Positions 33,875-41,500 of a stretch of DNA of 42,740 bases are shown piece by piece. Position numbers and translations under genes: made by a program. Positions within the stretch are counted from its first letter, which is position 1, and the number at the start of each line of letters is the position of its first letter. This DNA comes from an uncultured Novosphingobium sp. GTDB taxonomy: Bacteria > Pseudomonadota > Alphaproteobacteria > Sphingomonadales > Sphingomonadaceae. Location of the stretch: contig CAMPHR010000026.1 of assembly GCA_946886075.1 (NCBI GenBank), positions 1-42,740 of the forward strand. The letters are read 5' to 3'. Below the pieces are notes generated by a model. That model worked only from the letters and a program-made list of their open reading frames with translations, ran no database searches and was not told the DNA's origin.

Positions 33875-35094
33875 TGGCGCTCACCGTAACGGCAATAAAT
33901 GCTGCAAAACCAAGGGATAAGCCGTATAAATTGGCTGATGGCTTGGGGTTGTATCTCCTCGTTGCGCCAACTGGCGGTCGCATGTGGCGAATGAACTATC
34001 GGTTTCTCGGTCAGCAGAAGACGCTTTCCCTTGGCACCTACCCGGAAGTGTCTCTCGCGAAGGCTCGCGAGAAGAGAACAGCGGCGCGGGAAGCGTTGGC
34101 AGATGGGCTGGACCCAACCGAGGTTCGGAAGGCCAAGGTTCGCGAGGCGAAGGCCAAATCGGAAGAAACCTTCAAGGCGATCGCAGATGAATGGCTCGCC
34201 CGCCTTGAGATCGAGGGGCGTGCGCCCAAGACGCTCCAGAAGATGCGCTGGCTGCTCGACCTCGCCTATCCACTCATAGGCAACCGGCCCATCGCAGACC
34301 TCGCTGCACCCGAACTGCTGGAAACCCTCCGCACTGTTGAGGCGCGCGGGCGGTATGAGACGGCAAACCGCCTCCGCAGCACCTTCGGCACGATCTTTCG
34401 CTACGCAATCGTAACCGGGCGTGCGCAGCGGGACGTGGCCGTCGATCTTCGCGGCGCTCTGATAACGCCGAAGCCGCAACACCGGGCGGCGATCCTAGAG
34501 CCCAAGGCGCTTGGCGGGCTCCTTCGCGCGGTCGAAGCTCATGATGGCCAGCCCACCGTGCGGATCGCGCTCAAGATGCTTCCGCACATGTTTCCCCGGC
34601 CCGGCGAACTTCGGATGGCCGAATGGAAGGAATTCGATTTCGAAGCGGCCGTCTGGACCATCCCGGCAGGAAAGACGAAGATGCGTCGCCCTCATAAGGT
34701 GCCGCTCACGCAGCAGGTTCTAGGCATGCTGGCGGAACTGGAGCCGATCACCGGCGGTGGCAAATTTCTCTTTCCCAGTGTTCGTTCCGCTGACCGGCCG
34801 ATCACCGACAATACCCTCAATGCTGCGCTAAGACGGCTGGGTTTCGGAAAAGACGAGGTGACGGCCCATGGGTTCCGGGCCACAGCCAGCACGCTTCTAA
34901 ACGAAATGGGCAAGTGGCATCCAGACGCCATCGAGCGCCAGTTGGCCCATGTCGAATCCAATGATGTTCGACGCGCCTATGCGCGCGGCTCCCATTGGGA
35001 CGAGCGTGTCAGGATGATGCGGCATTGGTCGAACTACCTTGATGGCTTGCACGCCGGCGGGAAGGTCCTGAAGGCGAATTTCAGGCGGGGATAG
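33874..35094 (+). CDS. P4-type tyrosine integrase (DUF4102 N-terminal domain)
   Basis: A 406-residue site-specific recombinase of the family that integrates islands at tRNA genes. The N-terminal DUF4102 arm-binding domain reads LTVTAINAAKPRDKPYKLAD, then GLGLYLLVAPTGGRMWRMNY and LGTYPEVSLAKARE. A core-binding SAM-like domain spans about 100-190. The catalytic domain has the first arginine in FPRPGELRMAEW, HxxR in TAHGFRATASTLLNE, and the tyrosine in RRAYARGSHWDERVRMM. All catalytic residues appear present, so it may be active. Translation may be controlled by the repeat array over its start. Confidence 0.94.
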   Translation: MALTVTAINAAKPRDKPYKLADGLGLYLLVAPTGGRMWRMNYRFLGQQKTLSLGTYPEVSLAKAREKRTAAREALADGLDPTEVRKAKVREAKAKSEETFKAIADEWLARLEIEGRAPKTLQKMRWLLDLAYPLIGNRPIADLAAPELLETLRTVEARGRYETANRLRSTFGTIFRYAIVTGRAQRDVAVDLRGALITPKPQHRAAILEPKALGGLLRAVEAHDGQPTVRIALKMLPHMFPRPGELRMAEWKEFDFEAAVWTIPAGKTKMRRPHKVPLTQQVLGMLAELEPITGGGKFLFPSVRSADRPITDNTLNAALRRLGFGKDEVTAHGFRATASTLLNEMGKWHPDAIERQLAHVESNDVRRAYARGSHWDERVRMMRHWSNYLDGLHAGGKVLKANFRRG

Positions 35095-35254
35095 AGGCGG
35101 GATTGCGCTATTTGTTTGCGGAAGAGGCGCGCGGACCATTTCTCGCATCCTCTATTTTTCGGTATACGCTGCTGAAGATTGAGGAACGACCAGCCATGGG
35201 ACTTTGCCGCCGTTCGGACGGGTTAGGCCGAATGGCATTTTCCGGCATAAGCGG

Positions 35255-35745
35255 TCATTCTAAGTCTAGGTGGCGGGCGACCCCGGGGCCATCACCCGGA
35301 GCGCGCGAAGCAAGATCGGCTGCGGCGTCACGCTTCGCTTGTGCGGCCTCCCGTTCGGAGTAGCGGTCGGCGAGCTGGTCGGCGTGCGGGCGGGTCAGGA
35401 TCGTGAACCGGACCAGTTCCTCCGTCGCATCGACGATCCGGTCATAATAGCTCGACGGGCGCATGCAGCCCGCTTCGTCGAACTCCTTGAACGCCATCGC
35501 CACGCTCGACTGGTTGGGGATGGTGATCATGCGCATCCAGCGGCCGAGCAGGCGCAACGTGTTGACCGCGTTGAACGACTGCGAGCCGCCCGACACCTGC
35601 ATGACCGCGAGGGTGCGACCCTAAGTCGGGCGCATGCCGCCGAACTCGAGCGGCAGATGGTCGATCTGTGCCTTCATGATGCCGGTGATCTGGCCGTAGC
35701 GCTCAGGGCTGCACCAGACCATGCCTTCGGACCACAGCGCATGCT
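35255..35745 (-). pseudogene. arsH: arsH remnant (NADPH-dependent FMN reductase, organoarsenical resistance) with in-frame stop
   Basis: ArsH oxidises trivalent organoarsenicals and reduces FMN. The minus strand encodes the middle and end of Ars[39 protein letters not shown], then TAG (35621-35623), then [20 protein letters not shown] and [20 protein letters not shown]. Family members have glutamine (CAG) where the stop stands. The N-terminal half, including the first flavin-binding region, is missing; upstream the sequence turns into an acetyltransferase remnant in another frame. An open frame restarts at 35602 but would encode only the last 115 residues. It is non-functional as ArsH. Confidence 0.85.
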
Positions 35746-35910
35746 GCCGCAGGATCGGCATCGGTGTAACCGAGCCTGCGAAAGAACTCCCCGGTGCCGC
35801 TGGTCAGGAGGAGCAGCCGCTTGACCGCGCCATCGGCGACGGTTTCAAGGTGTTCGACCAGCATCCGGCCATATCCTTTGCCGCGCTTCCGAGAAATGGA
35901 TCTGCGTCAT
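35703..35910 (-). pseudogene. GNAT acetyltransferase remnant (ArsN-like), between acr3 and arsH
   Basis: In the acr3 reading frame, after its stop, the minus strand encodes RGKGYGRMLVEHLETVADGA, then [20 protein letters not shown] and [14 protein letters not shown]. This holds the acetyl-CoA binding RGxGxGR motif and the FFxRLGY end of a GNAT. Acetyltransferases of this kind (ArsN) occur in ars operons. The start codon overlapping the acr3 stop (ATGACGCAGATCC, 35910) is in a different frame, and the N-terminal half is absent. The 3' end runs into arsH. At least two deletions or frameshifts are implied. The family is clear; the ArsN subtype is inferred. Confidence 0.7.
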
Positions 35911-36968
35911 GCCCTCGCTCTCGCTTCGTACCAGGGCCGCGTCCGCTTCACAATCGAGACAACAGACAGCATCACCGGCACCTCGACCAGCACGCCGACG
36001 ACGGTCGCCAGCGCCGCGCCCGAGTTGAGCCCGAACAGGCTGATCGCGGCGGCGACCGCCAGCTCGAAGAAGTTGGAGGCGCCGATCAGCGCGGCGGGCG
36101 CCGCCACGCACCACGCCACCCCGAACCGGCGGCTCAGCCAGTAAGCGAGCCCCGCGTTGAAATAGACCTGGATGAGGATCGGCACCGCGATAAGCGCGAT
36201 GACAAGCGGATGGGCGATGATGGCCTCGCCCTGGAACCCAAACAGCAGCAGCAGTGTGGTGAGCAGCGCCAGCAGCGAGACTGGCCCGAGTCGTGCCAAC
36301 AGCCGTTCCAGTGCAGCCTGTCCGCCCGATCCGATCACGGCGCTGCGGATCACCTGCGCGACGATCACCGGCACGACGATGTAGAGCATGACCGAGATCA
36401 GCAGCGTATCCCACGGTACCGTGATCGAGGCGACGCCAAGCAGCAGGCCGACCAGCGGCGCGAACGCGAACACCATGATCACGTCATTCAGCGCGACCTG
36501 ACTCAGCGTGTAGGTCGGCTCGCCCTCGCAGAGGTTGGACCAGACGAATACCATCGCCGTGCAGGGGGCGGCAGCCAGCAGGATCAAGCCGGCGATATAG
36601 GAGCTGACCTCGCCTGTCGGCAGCAGAGGCCGAAATAGCCAGCCTAGGAACAGCGTGCCGAGCAGCGCCATCGAGAAGGGCTTCACCGCCCAGTTGATGA
36701 ATAGGGTGACGCTGACGCCTTTCCAGTGCTGGCGGACCGAACCCAGCGCGCGGAGATCGATCTTGAGAAGCATGGGGATGATCATCAGCCAGATGAGCAC
36801 TGCCACCACGAGGTTGACGCGCGCCACCTCGGCCGAGGCGATGGCGGCGAACAGGCCCGGCAAAGCATAGCCGAGCGCAATCCCGACCACGATGCACAGC
36901 GCCACCCACACGCTCAGATAGCGCTCGAATGTGCTCATCGCCGGCTTGGCCGGAGCGGCGGTGGTCAT
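35907..36968 (-). CDS. acr3: ACR3 family arsenite efflux transporter
   Basis: This inner-membrane permease exports arsenite using the proton gradient. 353 residues with ten predicted helices, beginning MSTFERYLSVWVALCIVVGI after a short tail. Family landmarks are NLVVAVLIWLMIIPMLLKID, FINWAVKPFSMALLGTLFLG, the conserved substrate cysteine in AAAPCTAMVFVWSNLCEGEP, LSQVALNDVIMVFAFAPLVG and IGASNFFELAVAAAISLFGL. ATG 36968 overlaps the arsC stop (ATGA) and is preferred to 37079. It is the second transport gene of the arsR-arsC-acr3 operon. Confidence 0.95.
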   Translation of the reverse strand: MTTAAPAKPAMSTFERYLSVWVALCIVVGIALGYALPGLFAAIASAEVARVNLVVAVLIWLMIIPMLLKIDLRALGSVRQHWKGVSVTLFINWAVKPFSMALLGTLFLGWLFRPLLPTGEVSSYIAGLILLAAAPCTAMVFVWSNLCEGEPTYTLSQVALNDVIMVFAFAPLVGLLLGVASITVPWDTLLISVMLYIVVPVIVAQVIRSAVIGSGGQAALERLLARLGPVSLLALLTTLLLLFGFQGEAIIAHPLVIALIAVPILIQVYFNAGLAYWLSRRFGVAWCVAAPAALIGASNFFELAVAAAISLFGLNSGAALATVVGVLVEVPVMLSVVSIVKRTRPWYEARARA

Positions 36969-37396
36969 CCGCCGATCCTGTTGCCCGTGTCGTCGATGAC
37001 CTTCTCGCCATCTTCCTTGGTGAAAGCACCGCGCTGCCGGGCCGGCAGCAGGTCCAGCACCTCTTCCGACGGACGGCACAGCTTCACGCCGAGCGGCGAG
37101 ACGACGATCGGTCGGTTGATGAGGATCGGATGCTCGATCATCGCGTCGATGAGCTGGTCATCGCTCAGCGCCGCGTCGCCGAGGCCAAGCTCGGCATAGG
37201 GCGTGCCCTTCTCGCGCAGCAGTGCGCGGGGCGTGATGCCCATGCGCGCGATGAGCAAGACAAGACGCAAGCGGTTGGGCGGAGTCTTCAGATACTCGAT
37301 GACGTGCGGCTCGATGCCAGCGTTCTGGATCATCGCCAGCGTGTTGCGCGACGTCCCGCACTCGGGATTGTGATAGATGATGATATCGACGGTCAT
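36965..37396 (-). CDS. arsC: Arsenate reductase, glutaredoxin-coupled type
   Basis: ArsC reduces arsenate to arsenite using glutathione/glutaredoxin. 143 residues; the catalytic cysteine is C13 in DIIIYHNPECGTSRNTLAMI. IEPHVIEYLKTPPNRLRLVL and the arginine-containing IEHPILINRPIVVSPLGVKL follow, with the end CRPSEEVLDLLP, all typical. ATG 37396 begins nine bases after the arsR stop. It precedes acr3 with a four-base overlap. The upstream in-frame extension to 37444 lies within arsR and is not used. Confidence 0.95.
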   Translation of the reverse strand: MTVDIIIYHNPECGTSRNTLAMIQNAGIEPHVIEYLKTPPNRLRLVLLIARMGITPRALLREKGTPYAELGLGDAALSDDQLIDAMIEHPILINRPIVVSPLGVKLCRPSEEVLDLLPARQRGAFTKEDGEKVIDDTGNRIGG

Positions 37397-37404
37397 GGCA
37401 GCCT

Positions 37405-37737
37405 TCAGCAGCAGGGGTTGAGCTCGGCGATCAGCGGCGCGCAAAGCTCCGCCTTCCCGCCGCAGCAGTCCTTCACGAGGAACAGGGTGAGCGCCTTCAA
37501 CTGGTCGAGATCGGCGCGGTAGTTGATGATGCGGCTGCGTCGCTCGGACCGGATCAATCCTGCCCGGGCCAGGGTTGCGAGATGCACCGACATGGTGTTC
37601 TGCGGCACATCAAGCGCTTTGGCGACCTCGCCGGCGGCCAGGCCCTCAGGCTCGTGGCGGACCAGCAGGCGGAATGCGTCGAGGCGCGTGCCCTGCGCGA
37701 GCGCGCCAAGGGCCGAGATAGCTGCGTCACTGTCCAT
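37405..37737 (-). CDS. arsR: Arsenic-responsive repressor ArsR (C-terminal cysteine type)
   Basis: A 110-residue winged-helix repressor that leaves DNA on binding arsenite. The HTH is VAKALDVPQNTMSVHLATLA, followed by the wing RSERRSRIINYRADLDQL. The metal site is probably C91, C92 and C99 in LVKDCCGGKAELCAPLIAEL, similar to the CC-x-C layout of the Acidithiobacillus ArsR rather than the CVC of E. coli. A terminal NPCC is also present. The start ATG 37737 lies inside a perfect ten-base inverted repeat, probably its own operator. It is divergent from the iron cassette. Confidence 0.93.
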   Translation of the reverse strand: MDSDAAISALGALAQGTRLDAFRLLVRHEPEGLAAGEVAKALDVPQNTMSVHLATLARAGLIRSERRSRIINYRADLDQLKALTLFLVKDCCGGKAELCAPLIAELNPCC

Positions 37738-37761
37738 ATATCCACGCTAGCGGATATATGG
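37734..37761 (-). promoter_or_regulatory. ars operon operator overlapping the arsR start codon
   Basis: CCATATATCC (37734-37743) and GGATATATGG (37752-37761) are perfect ten-base arms around ACGCTAGC. The left arm contains the arsR initiation codon. On the minus strand TTCAGG and TATATC lie 16 bases apart as a possible -35/-10 pair. This puts the transcription start within about six bases of the ATG, so the message may be almost leaderless. Confidence 0.7.
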
Positions 37762-38095
37762 ATTCATGCAAGCGCCTGAATTCGCCAGAAACCGACTTTG
37801 GTCGTTGGTCACAAAGGACCAGTTTGGGTCGGAGTGGATGGGATCCCGTGCCAATGCACCTTCTTGACGCGTCCGGTGGTCAGCAATGACGTCAGCGCTA
37901 ATAATGAAAGCGGCTATGCCACCGCTACGACTCATATAGTTGCGATTGACTCGCATCTTCATTATCAGGTGTCGGACTAGCGGCATGGGGTTCGGCAGCT
38001 TCTACAGCGTACCGGTCGATTACATATCGAGGGGTCGGGCGAAGCGGGGGGGCCATGCTCGCAGAGGTGCTTGATATGATGGGGGAATTCAGATC
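37762..38095. other. Divergent intergenic region arsR / TonB-dependent receptor
   Basis: No gene is supported in these 334 bases. They hold the ars promoter at the left end, a candidate iron box at 37941-37955, and the receptor's ribosome-binding site GGGGGAA (38081-38087). Confidence 0.6.
37941..37955 (+). promoter_or_regulatory. Putative Fur-type iron box upstream of the receptor gene
   Basis: TGCGA-TTGAC-TCGCA is a perfect inverted repeat with a five-base centre, in line with TGC-rich 15-mers described for alphaproteobacterial Fur/Mur regulators. It is 140 bases before the receptor start. A similar 15-mer precedes feoA at 3491. Confidence 0.5.
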
Positions 38096-40159
38096 GTGAA
38101 ATTGAGGTCTTTGTTGACGGCGGGCGTCGGTGCGCTTGCGCTGATCCATGCGCGTGTCGTCCAGGCGGAAGACGCATTTGGCGTCGGCGACACGGACATT
38201 GTCGTCACGGCCGAGCGTACCGACCGCACGCTGCGCGAGACCGCATCGAGCGTCGTTGTGAAAACGGCCTCGGATGTGGAGCGGCTTGGCGGGGCCTACA
38301 GCCTCGACGACGTGCTTAGCCGGACGCCGAACTTGGTTTCCACGCGCCCATCAAGTCAGGCACCCGCGATCAGGGGCCTTGATGGCACTGGTCCGGCGAC
38401 GGGCGGCGACGCATTTTTCGGCGGCACGCGGGCGCGCGTCAATTTCCAAGTCGATAACCGCACGCTGAGCTTTAACGAAGCGGTGTATCTCGATGGCCTC
38501 CTCTGGGATATGCAGCAGATCGAGGTCTATCGCGGGCCACAATCCACACTCCAGGGTCGCAACGCCATCGCTGGCGTGATCGCGGTCAAACCGGTCGATC
38601 CGGGCTTCACTTTCAGTGGCCGTGCGCGGGCGGTGATCGGCGAAGATCATGTCCGGCAATACTCGGGCGCGGTCGGCGGACCGATCGTGGCCGATGTGCT
38701 CGCCTTTCGCGTTGCCGCGGACTGGCGCACCGAACGTAGCTTTGCCCAATTCACCCCGTTCACCGCGCGCGACAGCGGTCTGTCCACCGAACTCAAGAAC
38801 ATCGATCATCCGGACCGCTATCGCTCGCTGAGCCTGCGCGGCAAGCTGCTGTTCACGCCCACGCCTGACATCCGCGCGCTGCTGACCGTGACCCACAGCG
38901 ACGCCTTCGCGCCGCAGTCCGCCGACGTGGTGCGGCCGTTCAAAGATCATGTCGCGGCGTTCCCAACCATGCCGCGCTTTCGTACGCGCGCCGACTCCGC
39001 AGTGCTCGATACCGACATCGGCTTGGGCGATGGCGTCACGCTTGCCATGCTTGGCACCTTCAGCGACTTTCGGGTCCAGCGCTTCGCGGCACTCGGCGGC
39101 GGCAACGCGCTGATCGACGGGCGCGAATATTCGTTTGAGCCGCGCATCCGCTTCGGTAGCAGCGATGATCGCCTGTCAGGGTTCATCGCCGCGCTGGCTT
39201 TTCGCGCGAGGCAAGATGAAGAGATCGACATCTTCGACGGTATCTTCGATGACAAGACCGATACCAATGCCCTGTTTGGCGAGCTGACGTTCAAACCGAA
39301 CGAGGCGTTCGGCGTCACGCTGGGTGCGCGGTACGAGGAAGAGCGTCGCCGCCGCGCCGGCGGTGCAGGACCCTTCGTCATCGACCTCGACCGCAAGTTC
39401 AAGGCGTTCCTGCCGCGCGCGACGGTCACTTTGAAGGCATCCGACGCGGTCACCGTCGGCGCCACGATCGGCCGAGGCTATAATGCCGGCGGTGCCGGTT
39501 TTGCCTTCGATCCGCCGTTCCCGAACTATGTCTATGGGAAGGAGACGGTGAACAACTATGAGGGCTTCGTTCGCGCGAGCCTGGATGACGGGCGGCTGGA
39601 TTTGCGCGCCAATGTCTTTTTCAACGACTACAAGGGCCTGCAGCTGCCCTTCGATCTCAATCCCGATCCGGCCATTTTCTCGACCGTGATCCGCAATGCA
39701 AAGCGCGCGACCACCTATGGCGCCGAGGTCGAGGCGACCTATCGCCCGATCGAGGCGCTGTCGCTGTTCGCCAGCGCCGGCCTGCTCAAGACCAAGGTCA
39801 ACCGCTACAACGATCCCGCGATCGAAGGTAATGAGCTGGTGCGCGCGCCGGCCTTCTCGCTGAACGCCGGCTTCACGCTGAAGCCGGTCGAGCAACTCGA
39901 ACTCTCGTTCGACATGCGTTATACCGACGCCTACTTCTCGGATATTCTCAACAATGCGCGTGGCAAGACCGATCCGTTTACAGTTGCCAATGCTCAGATC
40001 GGCTGGCGGCAAGGGCCGGCGCGCCTCTTCGTCGCGGCGTCCAACCTGTTCGATACGACCGATGTCCAGCTGCTTTCGCCAGGAGCAACACGCGATTTCG
40101 ACGTGGCCACGATCACCCGGCCGCGCCGCGTGACCGCGGGCATCGAACTGAGCTTCTGA
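38096..40159 (+). CDS. TonB-dependent outer-membrane receptor, siderophore type
   Basis: A 687-residue outer-membrane receptor. A signal peptide (LLTAGVGALALIHARVVQA, cleaved before EDAFG) is followed by a TonB box at 32-41 (DTDIVVTAER). The plug domain has SLDDVLSRTPNLVSTRPSS, AIRGLDGTGPATGG and IEVYRGPQSTLQGRNAIAGV. The beta-barrel ends with PRRVTAGIELSF and a terminal phenylalanine. GTG 38096 follows GGGGGAA. The substrate is unknown; the PepSY neighbour and the iron box suggest a ferric siderophore. It probably uses the chromosomal TonB at 4360 or another copy. The following gene starts four bases after its stop. Confidence 0.92.
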   Translation: MKLRSLLTAGVGALALIHARVVQAEDAFGVGDTDIVVTAERTDRTLRETASSVVVKTASDVERLGGAYSLDDVLSRTPNLVSTRPSSQAPAIRGLDGTGPATGGDAFFGGTRARVNFQVDNRTLSFNEAVYLDGLLWDMQQIEVYRGPQSTLQGRNAIAGVIAVKPVDPGFTFSGRARAVIGEDHVRQYSGAVGGPIVADVLAFRVAADWRTERSFAQFTPFTARDSGLSTELKNIDHPDRYRSLSLRGKLLFTPTPDIRALLTVTHSDAFAPQSADVVRPFKDHVAAFPTMPRFRTRADSAVLDTDIGLGDGVTLAMLGTFSDFRVQRFAALGGGNALIDGREYSFEPRIRFGSSDDRLSGFIAALAFRARQDEEIDIFDGIFDDKTDTNALFGELTFKPNEAFGVTLGARYEEERRRRAGGAGPFVIDLDRKFKAFLPRATVTLKASDAVTVGATIGRGYNAGGAGFAFDPPFPNYVYGKETVNNYEGFVRASLDDGRLDLRANVFFNDYKGLQLPFDLNPDPAIFSTVIRNAKRATTYGAEVEATYRPIEALSLFASAGLLKTKVNRYNDPAIEGNELVRAPAFSLNAGFTLKPVEQLELSFDMRYTDAYFSDILNNARGKTDPFTVANAQIGWRQGPARLFVAASNLFDTTDVQLLSPGATRDFDVATITRPRRVTAGIELSF

Positions 40160-40163
40160 TTCC

Positions 40164-41306
40164 GTGACCCGCAATGCGACCCGCCGATGGTATCTCGTCC
40201 ACAAGTGGACGAGCATCGTCTGCACCGCCTTTCTGCTGATGTTCTGTCTGACCGGGCTGCCGCTGATCTTCCATCACGAGATCGACGAACTGACCCGCGC
40301 GCCCAAGCTGGAGCAGCAGGTCGCGGCCCGCCCGGTCAACCTCGACCAGCTCGCGGTCCGAGCCAAGGCCGAGCATCCGGCCCTGAAAATGATGTTCCTG
40401 TCGTGGGATCCGGAAAAGCCACTGATCTACGCGATCCTGGCGCCCAGCCCGACCGCGGACGAGGATGAATCGCGGATCGTTACCTTCGATGCACGCAATG
40501 GCGACAAGGTCGTCGTGCCGCCCTTCGACGAAGGCGTGATGGCGTTCCTGCTCGAACTTCACGCCCATCTGCTGCTGGGCATTCCCGGCCAGCTCTTCCT
40601 CGGTCTGGTAGGCGTGGTGTTTCTGGTGGCGGTCGTCTCTGGCGTCGTCGTCTACGCGCCGTTCATGCGCAAGCTGGCTTTCGGCACGGTTCGCAAGGAT
40701 CGCAGCAAGCGGCTCAAATGGCTCGACACACACAATATGGTCGGGATCGTCACCCTGGGCTGGGTCAGCGTCGTCGGCCTCACCGGCTTCATCATCACGA
40801 TGACGCTGCCGATCACCATGATCTGGCAGATGGACGAACTGGCCGAGATGGCTGCGCCCTACAAGAATGCGAAACCATTGGTTCGCTATGCTTCGGTCAA
40901 CGCGGCCGTCGCGACCGTGCGCAAGGCGGTGCCCGATGGCAAGGTGAGCTTCGTCGCCTGGCCAAGTACCCAGTTCAGCACGCAGCATCACTACATGGTG
41001 GCACTGGCGGGCAACACGCCGCTGACCGAACGGCTTATCAATCCAGCGATGGTCGACGCTGAGACCGGGAAGCTCACCGACGTGCGCGAGATGCCGTGGT
41101 ATGTGAAAACCCTGTTCCTGTCGGTGCCGCTCCATTTCGGCGACTATGGCGGCATGCCGCTCAAGATCATCTGGGCGCTACTCGACATCGCCGCGATCGT
41201 CGTGCTGGTGACAGGGCTCTACCTGTGGCTCGGTCGCCGCCGTGTGCCGATCGAGAAGCGGCTGGAGGAACTGCAGAGCGGCGGCCTAGTGGAGTCGGCG
41301 GAATGA
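40164..41306 (+). CDS. PepSY-associated membrane protein, putative heme-containing siderophore-iron reductase
   Basis: A 380-residue inner-membrane protein with four or more helices and a large periplasmic PepSY part. The family pattern is RRWYLVHKWTSIVCTAFLLM, LTGLPLIFHHEIDEL, LLELHAHLLLGIPGQLFLGL, WLDTHNMVGIVTLGWVSVVG and a C-terminal helix ending GLYLWLGRRRVPIEKRLEEL. Histidines at membrane borders (H13, H37/H38, H133/H135, H190) suit two bis-histidine hemes. In Pseudomonas, FoxB-type relatives release iron from siderophores by reduction. GTG 40164 lies four bases after the receptor stop. The stop overlaps the next start (ATGA). The reductase role is inferred. Confidence 0.85.
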   Translation: MTRNATRRWYLVHKWTSIVCTAFLLMFCLTGLPLIFHHEIDELTRAPKLEQQVAARPVNLDQLAVRAKAEHPALKMMFLSWDPEKPLIYAILAPSPTADEDESRIVTFDARNGDKVVVPPFDEGVMAFLLELHAHLLLGIPGQLFLGLVGVVFLVAVVSGVVVYAPFMRKLAFGTVRKDRSKRLKWLDTHNMVGIVTLGWVSVVGLTGFIITMTLPITMIWQMDELAEMAAPYKNAKPLVRYASVNAAVATVRKAVPDGKVSFVAWPSTQFSTQHHYMVALAGNTPLTERLINPAMVDAETGKLTDVREMPWYVKTLFLSVPLHFGDYGGMPLKIIWALLDIAAIVVLVTGLYLWLGRRRVPIEKRLEELQSGGLVESAE

Positions 41307-41500
41307 AGCGGGAGCTGGCCATGCCCCGCCAGACCAATTGGCGCATCTTCCGCTGGCCGCTGGTGATGGCGCTCGCCAACGCCATCGGCCTCGTCGCCGC
41401 GCTGGTAGGAGACGGCTGGCTCGACGTGGTGTCGTGGGCGACGCTGGGACTGACGCTGGTGGTCATGATCGCGGCCTGGCGCGGATGGAGGGCTCGGTGA
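41303..41500 (+). CDS. Small two-helix membrane protein of the iron cassette
   Basis: A 65-residue protein, MKRELAMPRQTNWRIFRWPL then VMALANAIGLVAALVGDGWL and WATLGLTLVVMIAAWRGWRA, with two hydrophobic helices joined by a short DGWLDVVS turn. It overlaps both neighbours by four bases: its ATG overlaps the PepSY stop, and its own TGA overlaps the following GTG. I do not recognise a named family with known activity. The tight coupling suggests a structural subunit or electron-transfer partner of the PepSY protein. Confidence 0.8.
   Translation: MKRELAMPRQTNWRIFRWPLVMALANAIGLVAALVGDGWLDVVSWATLGLTLVVMIAAWRGWRAR

Noticed and set aside
35845..36414. 189-codon minus-strand frame ending MTQIHFSEARQRIWPDAGRTP
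   Set aside because: Most of it is an out-of-frame reading of acr3; only the ATG overlapping the acr3 stop may be the fossil start of the lost downstream gene.
35270..36638. Plus-strand frames opposite the ars genes (35270-35824 and 35721-36638)
   Set aside because: They are shadows of the acr3 and arsH strands; the longer one is a low-complexity R/D/H/Q translation.
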